Of a stretch of DNA of 64,000 nucleotides, positions 51,835 through 60,293 are shown one piece after another. The position numbers and the translations under genes were made by a program. Source of the DNA: Agromyces flavus (GTDB lineage Bacteria; Actinomycetota; Actinomycetes; Actinomycetales; Microbacteriaceae); NCBI RefSeq assembly GCF_900104685.1, contig NZ_LT629755.1, forward strand, positions 2,232,001 to 2,296,000, given 5' to 3'. How positions within the stretch are numbered: the stretch's first letter is position 1; each line of letters starts with the position of its first letter. The notes under the pieces are model-generated. The model worked only from the letters and a program-made list of their open reading frames with translations, was not told the origin of the DNA and made no database searches.

Positions 51835-52593
51835 CTAGTGGATCCAAGGACGGACCAGCCCGATGAGCTGCGCGCTCGGCGCGACGCCGAGCTCGGCGCG
51901 GAGTCGGCGCGCGTACTGCAGGTAGGCGCGCCGCGCCTCCGCGAGGTTGCCCTCGCACAGGTGCACCAGGATGAGCGATCGCTGCGCGCTCTCCCGCAGC
52001 GGATCGATGTCGATCGCGGTCATCGCCGCCTCGACGGCCTCGCCGAACCGTCCCTCGTCGGCGAGCCGGCGACTGAGCGCCTCGAGGGCGTGCAGGAGCC
52101 GCTGCCGGAGCCGCTCGCGTTCGAAGACGACCCAGTCGTCGTACCATCCGGGCAGCAGTTCGATCGCCGCCGGGTGGAAGCGGCGCAGCGAGACGTCGTC
52201 GGGGCCGGCGGTGCCGTCGACCAGCCGGCCCGCCCACTGCTCGACCGCCGCAACGTCGATCCTCGTCCCGAACCGCAGCCACAGCGTGTGCCGATCGGCC
52301 TCGAGGATCTCGATGCCCGAGCACCGGAGGCGCCACAGCGCCGTTCTCAGGTTGCCGGCCGCGCGGTCATCCGGAACCGAGGGCCACAGCGTACCGGCCA
52401 CCTTGCGACGGCTCACCGCGTGCCCGTTCCGGAGCGCGACGAACACGAGGAGCCGTTCGCTCCCCTCCGGCACGGGCAGCCGGCGCTCGTCGTCCATGAC
52501 GTACGGCCCATCGAGCAGGCACACCGACGGTGCCCGCTCGATGGCCGGGGCGACGCCGTCCCCCGTGTCGCGACCGACGAGCAGACTCGACAT
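51835..52593 (-). CDS. SARP-like regulator with BTAD domain
   Basis: The 252-residue protein has a winged-helix-like N-terminal part (RLLVFVALRNGHAVSRRKVAGTLWPSVPDDRAAGNLRTALWRLR) and a C-terminal bacterial transcriptional activator domain with TPR-like helices (LADEGRFGEAVEAAMTAIDIDPLRESAQRSLILVHLCEGN, RRLRAELGVAPSAQL). This is the SARP/AfsR architecture without the ATPase part. ATG 52593 follows GAGGGGTG. The target is unknown; the S8 pair and quinone reductase are neighbours. Confidence 0.85.
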   Translation of the reverse strand: MSSLLVGRDTGDGVAPAIERAPSVCLLDGPYVMDDERRLPVPEGSERLLVFVALRNGHAVSRRKVAGTLWPSVPDDRAAGNLRTALWRLRCSGIEILEADRHTLWLRFGTRIDVAAVEQWAGRLVDGTAGPDDVSLRRFHPAAIELLPGWYDDWVVFERERLRQRLLHALEALSRRLADEGRFGEAVEAAMTAIDIDPLRESAQRSLILVHLCEGNLAEARRAYLQYARRLRAELGVAPSAQLIGLVRPWIH

Positions 52594-52727
52594 CACAACG
52601 CACCCCTCGTCAGTCCTACTCGCGCTCGGCCGAGTTGAACAGTCCTCACTTCGGCCGACTGCCGGCACGGCGTCGCTGCGGAGAACGCTGACGGAAGAGC
52701 CGGAGCGAGCGTAGCGTTGCGCCCATC

Positions 52728-53774
52728 ATGAGAGCGATCGCGTACTCCGAAACCGGCCCGTCGTCCGTCCTGCAGCTGGTCGACCGCGACATCCCGCAAC
52801 CGGGACCCGGTGAGGTGCGCGTGCGCATCGTGGTCTCGGGCGTGAATCCGACCGACTGGAAGGCGCGCGCCGGCGCGCGAGCGGGCCGGCCGGCGCCGTT
52901 CCCCGAGGTCGTGCCGAACCAGGATGGCGCGGGCGTCGTCGATGCCGTCGGCGACGGGGTGACGGGCGTCGCCGTCGGCGACCGAGTCTGGATGTTCCTC
53001 GCCGCGCACGGGCGACCGACCGGCACCGCGCAGGAGTTCACGGTCGTCCCGGAGAGCCGGGTCGTGAAGCTGCCGGATGCCGCGGGCTTCGAGCTCGGCG
53101 CATCCCTCGGCGTTCCCGCCATGACCGCCCATCGTGCCCTCACCGTGCATGAGGTCGGGCCGACCCGCCTCGGCCCGGGTGCACTCGAGGGTCGCACGGT
53201 GCTCGTCGCCGGCGGCGCGGGAGCGGTGGGCCACGCCGCCATCCAGCTCGCACGCTGGGCGGGTGCACAGGTGATCACGACGATCAGCTCGCCCGAGAAG
53301 GCAGCCCTCGCGACGGCGGCCGGCGCGCACCACGTGGTGAACTATCGCGCCGATGACGCGGCCCGAGCCATCCGCGCCGTCGCACCCGACGGGGTCGACC
53401 AGGTCGTCGAGGTCTCGCCCGCGCGCAATGCGGCGCTCAACGCGAAGGTCATCGCCAACCACGGATCCGTCTCGGTGTACGCGACCGACGGCGGCGCCGA
53501 GATGACGCTCGACGTGCGCCACCACTTCTCCCTCAACGCCCGGTACCAGTTCCTGCTGCTCTACACCGTCGGCGACGCGGCGCTCGCCGCGGCGGCCGAC
53601 GACGTCACCCGCGCGGTCGACGACGGCGCGCTGCCGGTCGGCGAGGAGGCGGGCCTGCCTCTGACGCGCTTCCCGCTCGAGCGCACCGCCGAGGCGCACG
53701 ACGCGGTCGAGGCGGGCACCGTCGGCAAGGTGCTGATCGACGTGGGAAGCGAGGCCGCGGACATCACCGGGTGA
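52728..53774 (+). CDS. NADPH:quinone reductase-like zinc-free MDR oxidoreductase
   Basis: The 348-residue protein has the quinone reductase start (MRAIAYSETGPSSVLQLVDRDIPQPGPGEVRVR), VVPNQDGAGVVDAVG and the cofactor motif VLVAGGAGAVGHAAIQLARWAGAQVITT. No structural zinc cysteines are present. It should reduce quinones or enones with NADPH. TAGCGT ten bases before the ATG is a likely -10 with a very short leader. Confidence 0.9.
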   Translation: MRAIAYSETGPSSVLQLVDRDIPQPGPGEVRVRIVVSGVNPTDWKARAGARAGRPAPFPEVVPNQDGAGVVDAVGDGVTGVAVGDRVWMFLAAHGRPTGTAQEFTVVPESRVVKLPDAAGFELGASLGVPAMTAHRALTVHEVGPTRLGPGALEGRTVLVAGGAGAVGHAAIQLARWAGAQVITTISSPEKAALATAAGAHHVVNYRADDAARAIRAVAPDGVDQVVEVSPARNAALNAKVIANHGSVSVYATDGGAEMTLDVRHHFSLNARYQFLLLYTVGDAALAAAADDVTRAVDDGALPVGEEAGLPLTRFPLERTAEAHDAVEAGTVGKVLIDVGSEAADITG

Positions 53775-53784
53775 CGTGACGGCA

Positions 53785-54108
53785 TCAATCCAGGTGGAAG
53801 ATCTCCGGGATCTCCATCCACCACTCGCCGGGCCCGCGCTCGGGAAACGGCGCCTGCAGCGGCTCGCAGACCGACCACCACCCCTGCGTCGCGGGATCGG
53901 CGGCGATCGCCGCCATGTCAGCCTCGAGGTCATCGCCGACGTACTCCATGTAGGCGAACAGCACCTCGCCATGGCGGTAGATCGAGTAGTTGCGGATGTT
54001 GCTGAGCCTGAGCCGCTCGAGAACGGCGGGCCAGACGGCCGCGTGGAGACGCTCGTACTCCTCCCGGTTGGCGTCGGGCAGCCCGATGACCGACGCCAGT
54101 CGCTTCAT
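53785..54108 (-). CDS. L-fucose/L-rhamnose mutarotase family protein
   Basis: The 107-residue protein begins MKRLASVIGLPDANREEYERLHAAVWPAVLERLR and has the RhaM/FucU-like ferredoxin-type fold with Tyr, His and Trp (NYSIYRHGEVLFAYMEYVG, DPATQGWWSVCEP) in the expected places. It should interconvert sugar anomers, making the beta or alpha form for the dehydrogenase. ATG 54108 overlaps the SDR stop by four bases. It ends the fucose-type operon. Confidence 0.85.
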   Translation of the reverse strand: MKRLASVIGLPDANREEYERLHAAVWPAVLERLRLSNIRNYSIYRHGEVLFAYMEYVGDDLEADMAAIAADPATQGWWSVCEPLQAPFPERGPGEWWMEIPEIFHLD

Positions 54109-54872
54109 GCGCGTGCCCCCGGGGGCCGCACGCGCAGGTGCGTCACGCCGCCGTCCACCTCGAGGGCCGTTCCCGTCGTGGACCCGGAGAGCGGGCTCGC
54201 GAGATACGCGACGGCGGCGGCGACCTCGTCCGGAGCGACCATGCGGCCGGTGGCCTGGCGCGCATCGAGCGCGGCGCGTTCGGCGACCGGATCGGCGAAG
54301 CCCTGCAGCATGCGGTCGACGAACGGCGTCGCGACCGTCGCCGGGCTCACGCAGTTGACCCGGATGCCTTCGCCGACGTGGTCCGTCGCCATGGCGTACG
54401 TGAGCGCGAGCACGGCTCCCTTGGATGCCGAGTAGAGGACTCGCTGCGGCAGGCCGTTCAGCGCCGCGATCGAGCAGAGGTTGACGACGGATGCCGCGTG
54501 CGAGCGCCGCAGCCACGGCAGCGCGGCCGCGGTCACGCGAGCCATTCCGACGACGTTGATGTCGAGCACGCGTGCCCACTCGTCGTCGTCGTTGTCCTCG
54601 ACGGTGCCGACCGCGCTGATGCCCGCGTTGTTCACGACGATGTCGATGCCGCCGAGGCCGTCGGCGATCGCCTCGATCGCGGTCTGGACGGTCGCTCGAT
54701 CGGACACGTCGGCCGTGAAGCCGACGAGCGGCTCCGGCAGGCCGTCGACCGAGCGGTCGAGCACCGCCACCCGAGCCCCTCGCGCGGCGAGGGTCTGCGC
54801 CGCGGCGAGGCCGATGCCGGAGGCACCGCCGGTGACCACGGCGACGAGGCCCTCGAACTCCGCCGCACTCAT
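54105..54872 (-). CDS. SDR dehydrogenase of the fucose-type operon
   Basis: The 255-residue classical SDR has TGGASGIG, NNAGIS and catalytic YSASK, and ends with the VDGG signature. In non-phosphorylating L-fucose degradation a related SDR oxidises 2-keto-3-deoxy-L-fuconate to the 2,4-diketo acid, which is the substrate of the FAH hydrolase encoded next to it; that is the proposed role. It overlaps both neighbours by four bases. Confidence 0.85.
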   Translation of the reverse strand: MSAAEFEGLVAVVTGGASGIGLAAAQTLAARGARVAVLDRSVDGLPEPLVGFTADVSDRATVQTAIEAIADGLGGIDIVVNNAGISAVGTVEDNDDDEWARVLDINVVGMARVTAAALPWLRRSHAASVVNLCSIAALNGLPQRVLYSASKGAVLALTYAMATDHVGEGIRVNCVSPATVATPFVDRMLQGFADPVAERAALDARQATGRMVAPDEVAAAVAYLASPLSGSTTGTALEVDGGVTHLRVRPPGARA

Positions 54873-55723
54873 GCCTGCACCATCCGCTGGCTCGCGCGGC
54901 CGAGGCCGTCGATCTCGAGCTCGACCGTATCGCCCGCCCGGAGATAGGGGTTCCCGGGGAGCCCGAGCGCCACGCCCGCGGGTGTGCCCGTGTTGATGAC
55001 GTCGCCCGGGTGCAGCACCATGAACTGGCTGAGGTACCAGATGACGTGGGCGATCGAGAACAGCATGTTCTCGGTCGAGCCGTCCTGGCGCAGCTCGCCG
55101 TTGACCCAGAGCCGCAAGCCGAGCCGCTGCGGGTCGGCGACCTGATCGGCGGGGACGAGGTCGGGGCCGAACGGGTTGAACGTCTCGCAGCTCTTGCCCT
55201 TGTCCCATTGCCCGCCGCGTTCGAGCTGGAACCCGCGCTCCGACACGTCGTGCGAGACGGCGTAGCCCGCGACGTGCTTGAGCGCCTCGTCGGGCGAGTC
55301 GAGGTAGCGCGCGGTCGTCCCGATGACGACGCCGAGCTCGACCTCCCAATCGGTCTTCTCGGAGCCGCGCGGGATGAGCACGTCGTCGAACGGGCCGACG
55401 AGCGTCGACGGGTCCTTCATGAAGATGACCGGCTCGTCCGGGAGCGCGGCGCCGGTCTCCTCCGCGTGATCGCGGTAGTTCAGGCCGATGCAGACGATCT
55501 TGCCGGGCCGGGCGATCGGAGCCCCCACGCGCGTCCCGTCGCCCCTGAACTCGGGCAGGGTGTCGAGTGCCGAGCCGAGGCGCGCGATGCCGTCATCGGC
55601 GAAGAATCCCGCGTCGTAGTCGGCCGTGACGCCGCGCGCGTCGAGCACGCGGTCGCCGACGCGCACGACGGGGACCTCGCGGCCGGCGGTGCCCAGTCGG
55701 GCCAGGGTGAATGGTGCGGTCAT
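54869..55723 (-). CDS. FAH-family hydrolase (diketo-deoxy-fuconate hydrolase candidate)
   Basis: The 284-residue protein has the FAH catalytic core: IVCIGLNYRDHAEETG, the metal ligands in DWEVELGVVIG and GYAVSHDVSERGFQ, then GDVINTGTPAGV. The family cleaves carbon-carbon bonds in beta-diketo acids. Between an SDR and a lactonase, hydrolysis of 2,4-diketo-3-deoxy-L-fuconate to pyruvate and lactate is the best assignment, but the substrate is not proven. Confidence 0.87.
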   Translation of the reverse strand: MTAPFTLARLGTAGREVPVVRVGDRVLDARGVTADYDAGFFADDGIARLGSALDTLPEFRGDGTRVGAPIARPGKIVCIGLNYRDHAEETGAALPDEPVIFMKDPSTLVGPFDDVLIPRGSEKTDWEVELGVVIGTTARYLDSPDEALKHVAGYAVSHDVSERGFQLERGGQWDKGKSCETFNPFGPDLVPADQVADPQRLGLRLWVNGELRQDGSTENMLFSIAHVIWYLSQFMVLHPGDVINTGTPAGVALGLPGNPYLRAGDTVELEIDGLGRASQRMVQA

Positions 55724-56583
55724 CGGGGGCCTTCCGTGTCGGGGAGGGAGTAGAAGCGTCGGGCGGTGCCCGAGAAGATGAGATCCCGCTCGCGCGGGTC
55801 GAGGTCGCCGAGCGCGGCGTCGATCCCGGCGAACACGCGCTCGTATCCGCCGGCGATGAGCGAGACCGGCCAGTCTCCGCCGTACATCAGACGCTCGGGG
55901 CCGAAGGCCTCGAGCGCATGGTCGAGGATCGGACGGACCTGGTCGACCGCCCACGCTGCGGGGTCGCCGACCGCGGAGTAGAGGCCGGAGACCTTGCCGA
56001 ACACGCGCGGATTGCCCGCGACCCGGGCGATGAGGGTGGCCCAGGGCTCCAGGTCGTCCATGCCGACGGGCGCATGGTTGAGATGGTCGATCACGAGGTC
56101 GAGATCAGGATGGCGCTCGGAGATCTCGAGTACGGCTTCGAGGTGGGCAGGCAGCACGCCGACGACGTCGAAGGGCACGCCGGCCGCCTCGAGGAGGCCC
56201 AGGCCGGCGTCGACGTCCGGCCGCAGGAGCCAGTCCGGCTCGGGGCGGGTGTGGATGAGGTTGCGCACGCCGCAGAACAGCGGACGCTGCTGGAGTTCGG
56301 CGAGCCGTTCGGCCGCGCGATCCGGCTCGTGCAGCGGCACGTAGCCGACGACGCCGCGCACGATCGGCTCGTCGGCCGCGACCTCGAACATGAGGTCGGT
56401 GTCGTCGTCGTCGTCCGCCGACTGAACGAGTACCGTGCCGGTGACGCCCGTCGCCGCGAACGACGGCCGGACGTCGTCCATGCCGAACGAGCGGTACAGC
56501 ACGCCCGCGTCAGGACCGAGCCAGTCGTACCGTGCCCGCTCGAGGTCCCAGACGTGCTGGTGGGCATCGATGATCTCGCTCAT
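55720..56583 (-). CDS. Amidohydrolase, L-fucono-lactonase candidate
   Basis: The 287-residue protein starts MSEIIDAHQHVWD, the metal-binding HxH of the COG3618 amidohydrolases, and has VIDHLNHAP and YGGDWPVSL with later metal and catalytic residues. Members hydrolyse sugar lactones such as L-fucono-1,5-lactone and L-rhamnono-lactone. It is the first gene of the minus-strand operon and faces the GntR gene across 65 bases. Confidence 0.87.
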   Translation of the reverse strand: MSEIIDAHQHVWDLERARYDWLGPDAGVLYRSFGMDDVRPSFAATGVTGTVLVQSADDDDDTDLMFEVAADEPIVRGVVGYVPLHEPDRAAERLAELQQRPLFCGVRNLIHTRPEPDWLLRPDVDAGLGLLEAAGVPFDVVGVLPAHLEAVLEISERHPDLDLVIDHLNHAPVGMDDLEPWATLIARVAGNPRVFGKVSGLYSAVGDPAAWAVDQVRPILDHALEAFGPERLMYGGDWPVSLIAGGYERVFAGIDAALGDLDPRERDLIFSGTARRFYSLPDTEGPR

Positions 56584-56648
56584 TCCGCCACCTCGAGCGT
56601 CTGTCGGAAAGATCTGATGAATCCGGCCGCCTGGCCTATGCTGTGGCC

Positions 56649-57374
56649 ATGGCCACCGGATCTCGTTCGAACGTCGTGATCGACGGCATCCGCCGGATGA
56701 TCACGAGCGGCGAGCTCGTGGCCGGGTCGCGCCTCCCGGTCGAGCGCGAGCTCGGCGCCCGCCTCGGCGTCTCGCGCGGACCGCTCCGGGAGGGGGTGCG
56801 CGCGCTCGTCGTGCTCGGCGTGCTCGAGACCCGCCAAGGCGACGGCACCTACGTGACGTCGCTCGAACCGGGGCAGCTTCTCGAGCCACTCGGCATGCTC
56901 GCCGAGCTCCAGAGCCCCGAGAACAGCGTGCACCTGCTCGGCGTCCGCCGCGTGCTCGAGCCCGAGGTCGCCGCCCAGGCCGCACTCCGGGTCTCCGACG
57001 AGCAGCTCGCGGAGGCTCGGCGCATCCTCGAGCGCGGCGAGGCGATCCTCGACGCCGACGGCGACATCGACCTCGAGGGCACCATCGACGTCGACACCGA
57101 CTTCCACCGGCTCGTCGCCACCGCGAGCGGCAATCCGGCCTTCGCGGCCATCATCGAGGCGCTCGTCAGTCGGACGGCGCGTGCTCGCCTGTGGCGCGCC
57201 ATCCATGAGCGGGGTGCCGTGCACGACACCCAGCGCGAGCACCGCGCCATCCTCAATGCGCTCGAGGCCCATGATCCTGACCGCGCTCGCATCCGCATGA
57301 GCGTCCACGTGCTCGGCGTCGAGGAATTCACCGCGCGGCATCTCGACGAGCAGCCCGTCGCCGACGAATCCTGA
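56649..57374 (+). CDS. GntR-family regulator, FadR subfamily (FCD domain)
   Basis: The 241-residue protein has a GntR winged helix (VIDGIRRMITSGELVAGSRLPVERELGARLGVSRGPLREGVRAL) and an all-helical FCD effector domain with metal-site residues (DTDFHRLVATASGNPAF, HRAILNALEAHD). TATGCT (56637-56642) six bases upstream fixes ATG 56649 and predicts a leaderless transcript. It faces the lactonase operon and stands beside the aldo/keto reductase, so a sugar acid is the likely effector. Confidence 0.92.
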   Translation: MATGSRSNVVIDGIRRMITSGELVAGSRLPVERELGARLGVSRGPLREGVRALVVLGVLETRQGDGTYVTSLEPGQLLEPLGMLAELQSPENSVHLLGVRRVLEPEVAAQAALRVSDEQLAEARRILERGEAILDADGDIDLEGTIDVDTDFHRLVATASGNPAFAAIIEALVSRTARARLWRAIHERGAVHDTQREHRAILNALEAHDPDRARIRMSVHVLGVEEFTARHLDEQPVADES

Positions 57375-57378
57375 CCGC

Positions 57379-58350
57379 TCACGCATCGCGGACCAGCCCT
57401 CGCTCCGACAGGGACCGCCAGAAGTCCTCGGGGATGTCGGCGGCGTACCGTTCGACCGTTCCCTCGACCTGGCCGGCCGTGCGAAGGCCCACGACGACCG
57501 ACGCGACCGCCGGATGTCGCAGCGGGAAGGCGATCGCGGCCTCGGGCAGCGTCAGGCCGAACGCCTCGCACACGTCGGCGATGGCGTTCGCGCGTGCGAG
57601 CACCTCCGCGGGGGCCGGTGCGTAGTCGTACTGTGCATCGGCGGTTGGGCGGGGCTTCGACAGGAGCCCGGAGTTGTAGACCGCTGCGGCCACGATCCGC
57701 ACGCCGCGCTCGACGGCGGCCGGCAGCAGGTCGTCGAGGGCGCCCTGCTCGAGGAGGGTGTAGCGGCCGGCGAGCATGATCACGTCGACGTCGTGGCGGC
57801 GCACGAACTCGGCGGGCATCGCGGATTGGTTCATCCCCGCTCCGACGGCGCCGACGACACCCTCCTCCCGCAGTTCGATGAGCGCCGGGATCGCCTCGGC
57901 ATGCGCCTGCGGGCCGTGCTCGTCGGGATCGTGCAGGTAGGCGATGTCGATCCGATCGAGGCCGAGCCGCTCGAGGCTCTCGTCGACCGATCTGCGGATG
58001 CCGTCGCGGCTGAGGTCCCACTCGCGGCGGACGGTCGCCGGCACCGCGAACCCCTGGTCGTCCATCGCGCCCTCGGGGGCGTCGTTCGGCACGAGCAGTC
58101 GTCCGACCTTGGTGGAGAGCACGTACTCGTCGCGCGGACGCGTGCGAAGCGCGGCTCCGAGGCGACGCTCGGAGAGGCCGAGCCCATAGTGGGGGGCCGT
58201 GTCGAAGTAGCGGATGCCGGCATCCCACGCGGTGTCGACGGCGGCTCGAGCCTCGTCGTCGCCCGTCGGGCGGTACAGGTTGCCGATCTGCGCCGCTCCG
58301 AATCCGATCTCGGTCAGGGCAGCGCCCGACCGCAGCGTGCGACTCAGCAT
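57379..58350 (-). CDS. Aldo/keto reductase, L-fucose dehydrogenase candidate
   Basis: The 323-residue protein begins MLSRTLRSGAALTEIGFGAAQIGNLYR and has the family tetrad (Asp in YFDTAPHYG, the same Tyr, Lys in LSTKVG, His in YLHDPDEHG). It resembles the D-threo-aldose/L-fucose dehydrogenase group, which oxidises L-fucose to the lactone. GGAGGG six bases before the ATG is a good ribosome site. It converges with the GntR gene, whose stop is four bases away. Confidence 0.87.
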   Translation of the reverse strand: MLSRTLRSGAALTEIGFGAAQIGNLYRPTGDDEARAAVDTAWDAGIRYFDTAPHYGLGLSERRLGAALRTRPRDEYVLSTKVGRLLVPNDAPEGAMDDQGFAVPATVRREWDLSRDGIRRSVDESLERLGLDRIDIAYLHDPDEHGPQAHAEAIPALIELREEGVVGAVGAGMNQSAMPAEFVRRHDVDVIMLAGRYTLLEQGALDDLLPAAVERGVRIVAAAVYNSGLLSKPRPTADAQYDYAPAPAEVLARANAIADVCEAFGLTLPEAAIAFPLRHPAVASVVVGLRTAGQVEGTVERYAADIPEDFWRSLSERGLVRDA

Positions 58351-58397
58351 CGAGGACCCTCCAGAGAACATGTGAACAGACGAAAGGTTAGATGACT

Positions 58398-58428
58398 TTG
58401 GCGCGCTGGTCCATTCCTGTGGCATAAT
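58398..58428 (+). promoter_or_regulatory. Possible promoter of the plus-strand sugar-acid operon
   Basis: TTGGCG (58398-58403) and CATAAT (58423-58428) with a 19-base spacer could drive the alcohol dehydrogenase operon; the ATG is 66 bases downstream of the -10. The long leader may carry regulatory sites, but no riboswitch fold was recognised. Confidence 0.35.
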
Positions 58429-58494
58429 CGAGCCAGTTCGGCGCGAAAGGTCTCCTCAATTCGGCGTCGCTACCCGACACGCTCTGGAGGATCA

Positions 58495-59538
58495 ATGCTG
58501 ACCGCCGCGTACACAGGCGACTCGACCATCACCGTCTCCGAGGCCGAAGCGCAGCCTCCGGCCCCCGGCCAGGTGCAGATCCGCGTCGCGTATGTCGGCC
58601 TCTGCGGCACCGACCTCCACATCCTGCACGGCAGCATGGATGCGCGCGTGCGCACCCCGCTCGTGTTCGGCCACGAGATGAGCGGCACCATCGCCGCCCT
58701 CGGCGACGGCGTCACCGGGTTCGCCGTCGGCGATCCCGTCACCGTGATGCCGCTCGACTGGGACGGGACCTGTCCCGCCTGCCGGGCGGGGAACACCCAC
58801 GTCTGCCAGAACCTCGACTTCATCGGCATCGACTCCCCCGGCGCCCTGCAGGCCTACTGGAACGTGCCGGCCCGGGTCGTCGTGCCCCTGCCGGTCGGGG
58901 TCGCACTCCGGGACGCGGCACTCGTCGAACCGGTCGCCGTCGCCGTGCACGACGTGCGGCGCTCCGAGGTCGCGCCCGGCGAGAAGGCGGTGGTCATCGG
59001 CGGCGGGCCGATCGGCGTGCTCATCGCGACCGTCGCTCGCGCCTTCGGCGCCGAGGTCGCGGTCATCGAGCTCGATGCCAACCGGCGGGCCCAGGTCGCC
59101 GACCTCGGCTTCGCGACCCTCGACCCGCGCGAGGTCGACCAGGTCGCGTGGGTCGAGGAGTGGACCGGTCGCGCAGGCGCCGACGTCGTCTTCGAGGTCT
59201 CGGGTGCCGCCTCGGCGGTGCTCGGGGCGACCTCGCTCGCCAAGGTCCGCGGAACGCTGGTCGTCGTCGCCATCCATCCGACGCCGCGCGAGATCGACCT
59301 CCAGCGCGTGTTCTGGCGCGAGCTGCGCATCCTCGGCGCGCGGGTCTACGAGCGCACCGACTTCGAGAGGGCGGCCGAGCTCGTGGCCGACGGCACCATC
59401 CCCGCCGACCTGCTCATCACCCAGGTGGTCCCGCTCGCCGAGACCCGCGCCGCGTTCGACGACCTCGAGGCCGGGCGGGCCATGAAGGTCCTCGTGGACG
59501 TCCAGGCCGGGCAGCCCCGAACGGATGCCGCGGCATGA
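58495..59538 (+). CDS. Zinc-binding alcohol/sugar dehydrogenase (MDR)
   Basis: The 347-residue enzyme has the catalytic zinc site (GLCGTDLHILHG, FGHEMSG), three structural cysteines in CPACRAGNTHVCQN where a fourth is usual, and the cofactor motif VVIGGGPIGVLIATVARAFGAEV. It resembles threonine/sorbitol/L-idonate-type dehydrogenases that oxidise polyols or sugar acids. It heads a four-gene operon with overlapping ends. The missing fourth zinc cysteine is as seen, which may alter structural zinc. Confidence 0.88.
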   Translation: MLTAAYTGDSTITVSEAEAQPPAPGQVQIRVAYVGLCGTDLHILHGSMDARVRTPLVFGHEMSGTIAALGDGVTGFAVGDPVTVMPLDWDGTCPACRAGNTHVCQNLDFIGIDSPGALQAYWNVPARVVVPLPVGVALRDAALVEPVAVAVHDVRRSEVAPGEKAVVIGGGPIGVLIATVARAFGAEVAVIELDANRRAQVADLGFATLDPREVDQVAWVEEWTGRAGADVVFEVSGAASAVLGATSLAKVRGTLVVVAIHPTPREIDLQRVFWRELRILGARVYERTDFERAAELVADGTIPADLLITQVVPLAETRAAFDDLEAGRAMKVLVDVQAGQPRTDAAA

Positions 59539-60293
59539 GCGTGAGCTTCGACCTCACCGGAACCACGGCCGTCGTGACCGGTGCCAAGCGCGGGATCGGG
59601 TACGCGATGGCCGAGGGACTCGCCGCCGCCGGTGCCGACATCATCGGCGTGAGCGCGACGCTCGGGACGAGCGGCAGCGCGATCGCCGACGCGGTCGCGG
59701 CCCACGGGCGCACGTTCGAAGCGCACGCGGTCGACTTCGCCGACCGCGACGCCGTCGTGGCGTTGGGCGAGTCGCTCGCCGACCGCCGGATCGACATCCT
59801 CGTGAACAACGCGGGCACCATCGAGCGGGCTCCCGCCGCCGAGCATCCGCTCGAGCTGTGGGACCGCGTCGTGGCCGTGAACCTCTCGAGCCAATTCGTG
59901 CTCACCCAGGCGATCGCGCGCGGCATGCTCGAGCGCGGGCGAGGGAAGGTCATCTTCACCGCCAGCCTCCTGAGCTTCCAGGGCGGCATCAACGTGCCCG
60001 GCTACGCCGCCGCGAAATCCGGCATCGCCGGCCTCATCAAGGCGCTCGCCAACGAGTGGACCGCGCGCGGCGTCACGGTCAACGGCATCGCGCCCGGGTA
60101 CATCGCCACCGACAACACCCGGGCGCTGCGCGAGGACCCCGATCGCTCCCGGGCGATCCTCGAGCGCATCCCGGCCGGCCGTTGGGGACGCGCCGACGAC
60201 CTCGCCGGCGCGACGGTGTTCCTCGCGTCGCCCGCGGCCGACTACGTCTCGGGCGTCGTCCTGCCCGTCGACGGCGGATGGCTCGGCCGATGA
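59535..60293 (+). CDS. KduD/gluconate-5-dehydrogenase-like SDR
   Basis: The 252-residue classical SDR begins FDLTGTTAVVTGAKRGIGYAMAEGLAAAGADIIGV, has NNAGTI, catalytic Ser and YAAAK, and ends PVDGGWLGR, most like 2-deoxy-D-gluconate/2-keto-3-deoxygluconate 3-dehydrogenases. It should interconvert keto-deoxy uronates. It overlaps both neighbours by four bases. Confidence 0.88.
   Translation: MSVSFDLTGTTAVVTGAKRGIGYAMAEGLAAAGADIIGVSATLGTSGSAIADAVAAHGRTFEAHAVDFADRDAVVALGESLADRRIDILVNNAGTIERAPAAEHPLELWDRVVAVNLSSQFVLTQAIARGMLERGRGKVIFTASLLSFQGGINVPGYAAAKSGIAGLIKALANEWTARGVTVNGIAPGYIATDNTRALREDPDRSRAILERIPAGRWGRADDLAGATVFLASPAADYVSGVVLPVDGGWLGR

Noticed and set aside
58351..58494. Riboswitch in the leader of the alcohol dehydrogenase operon
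   Set aside because: The leader is long enough but no conserved aptamer core or attenuator hairpin was recognised.
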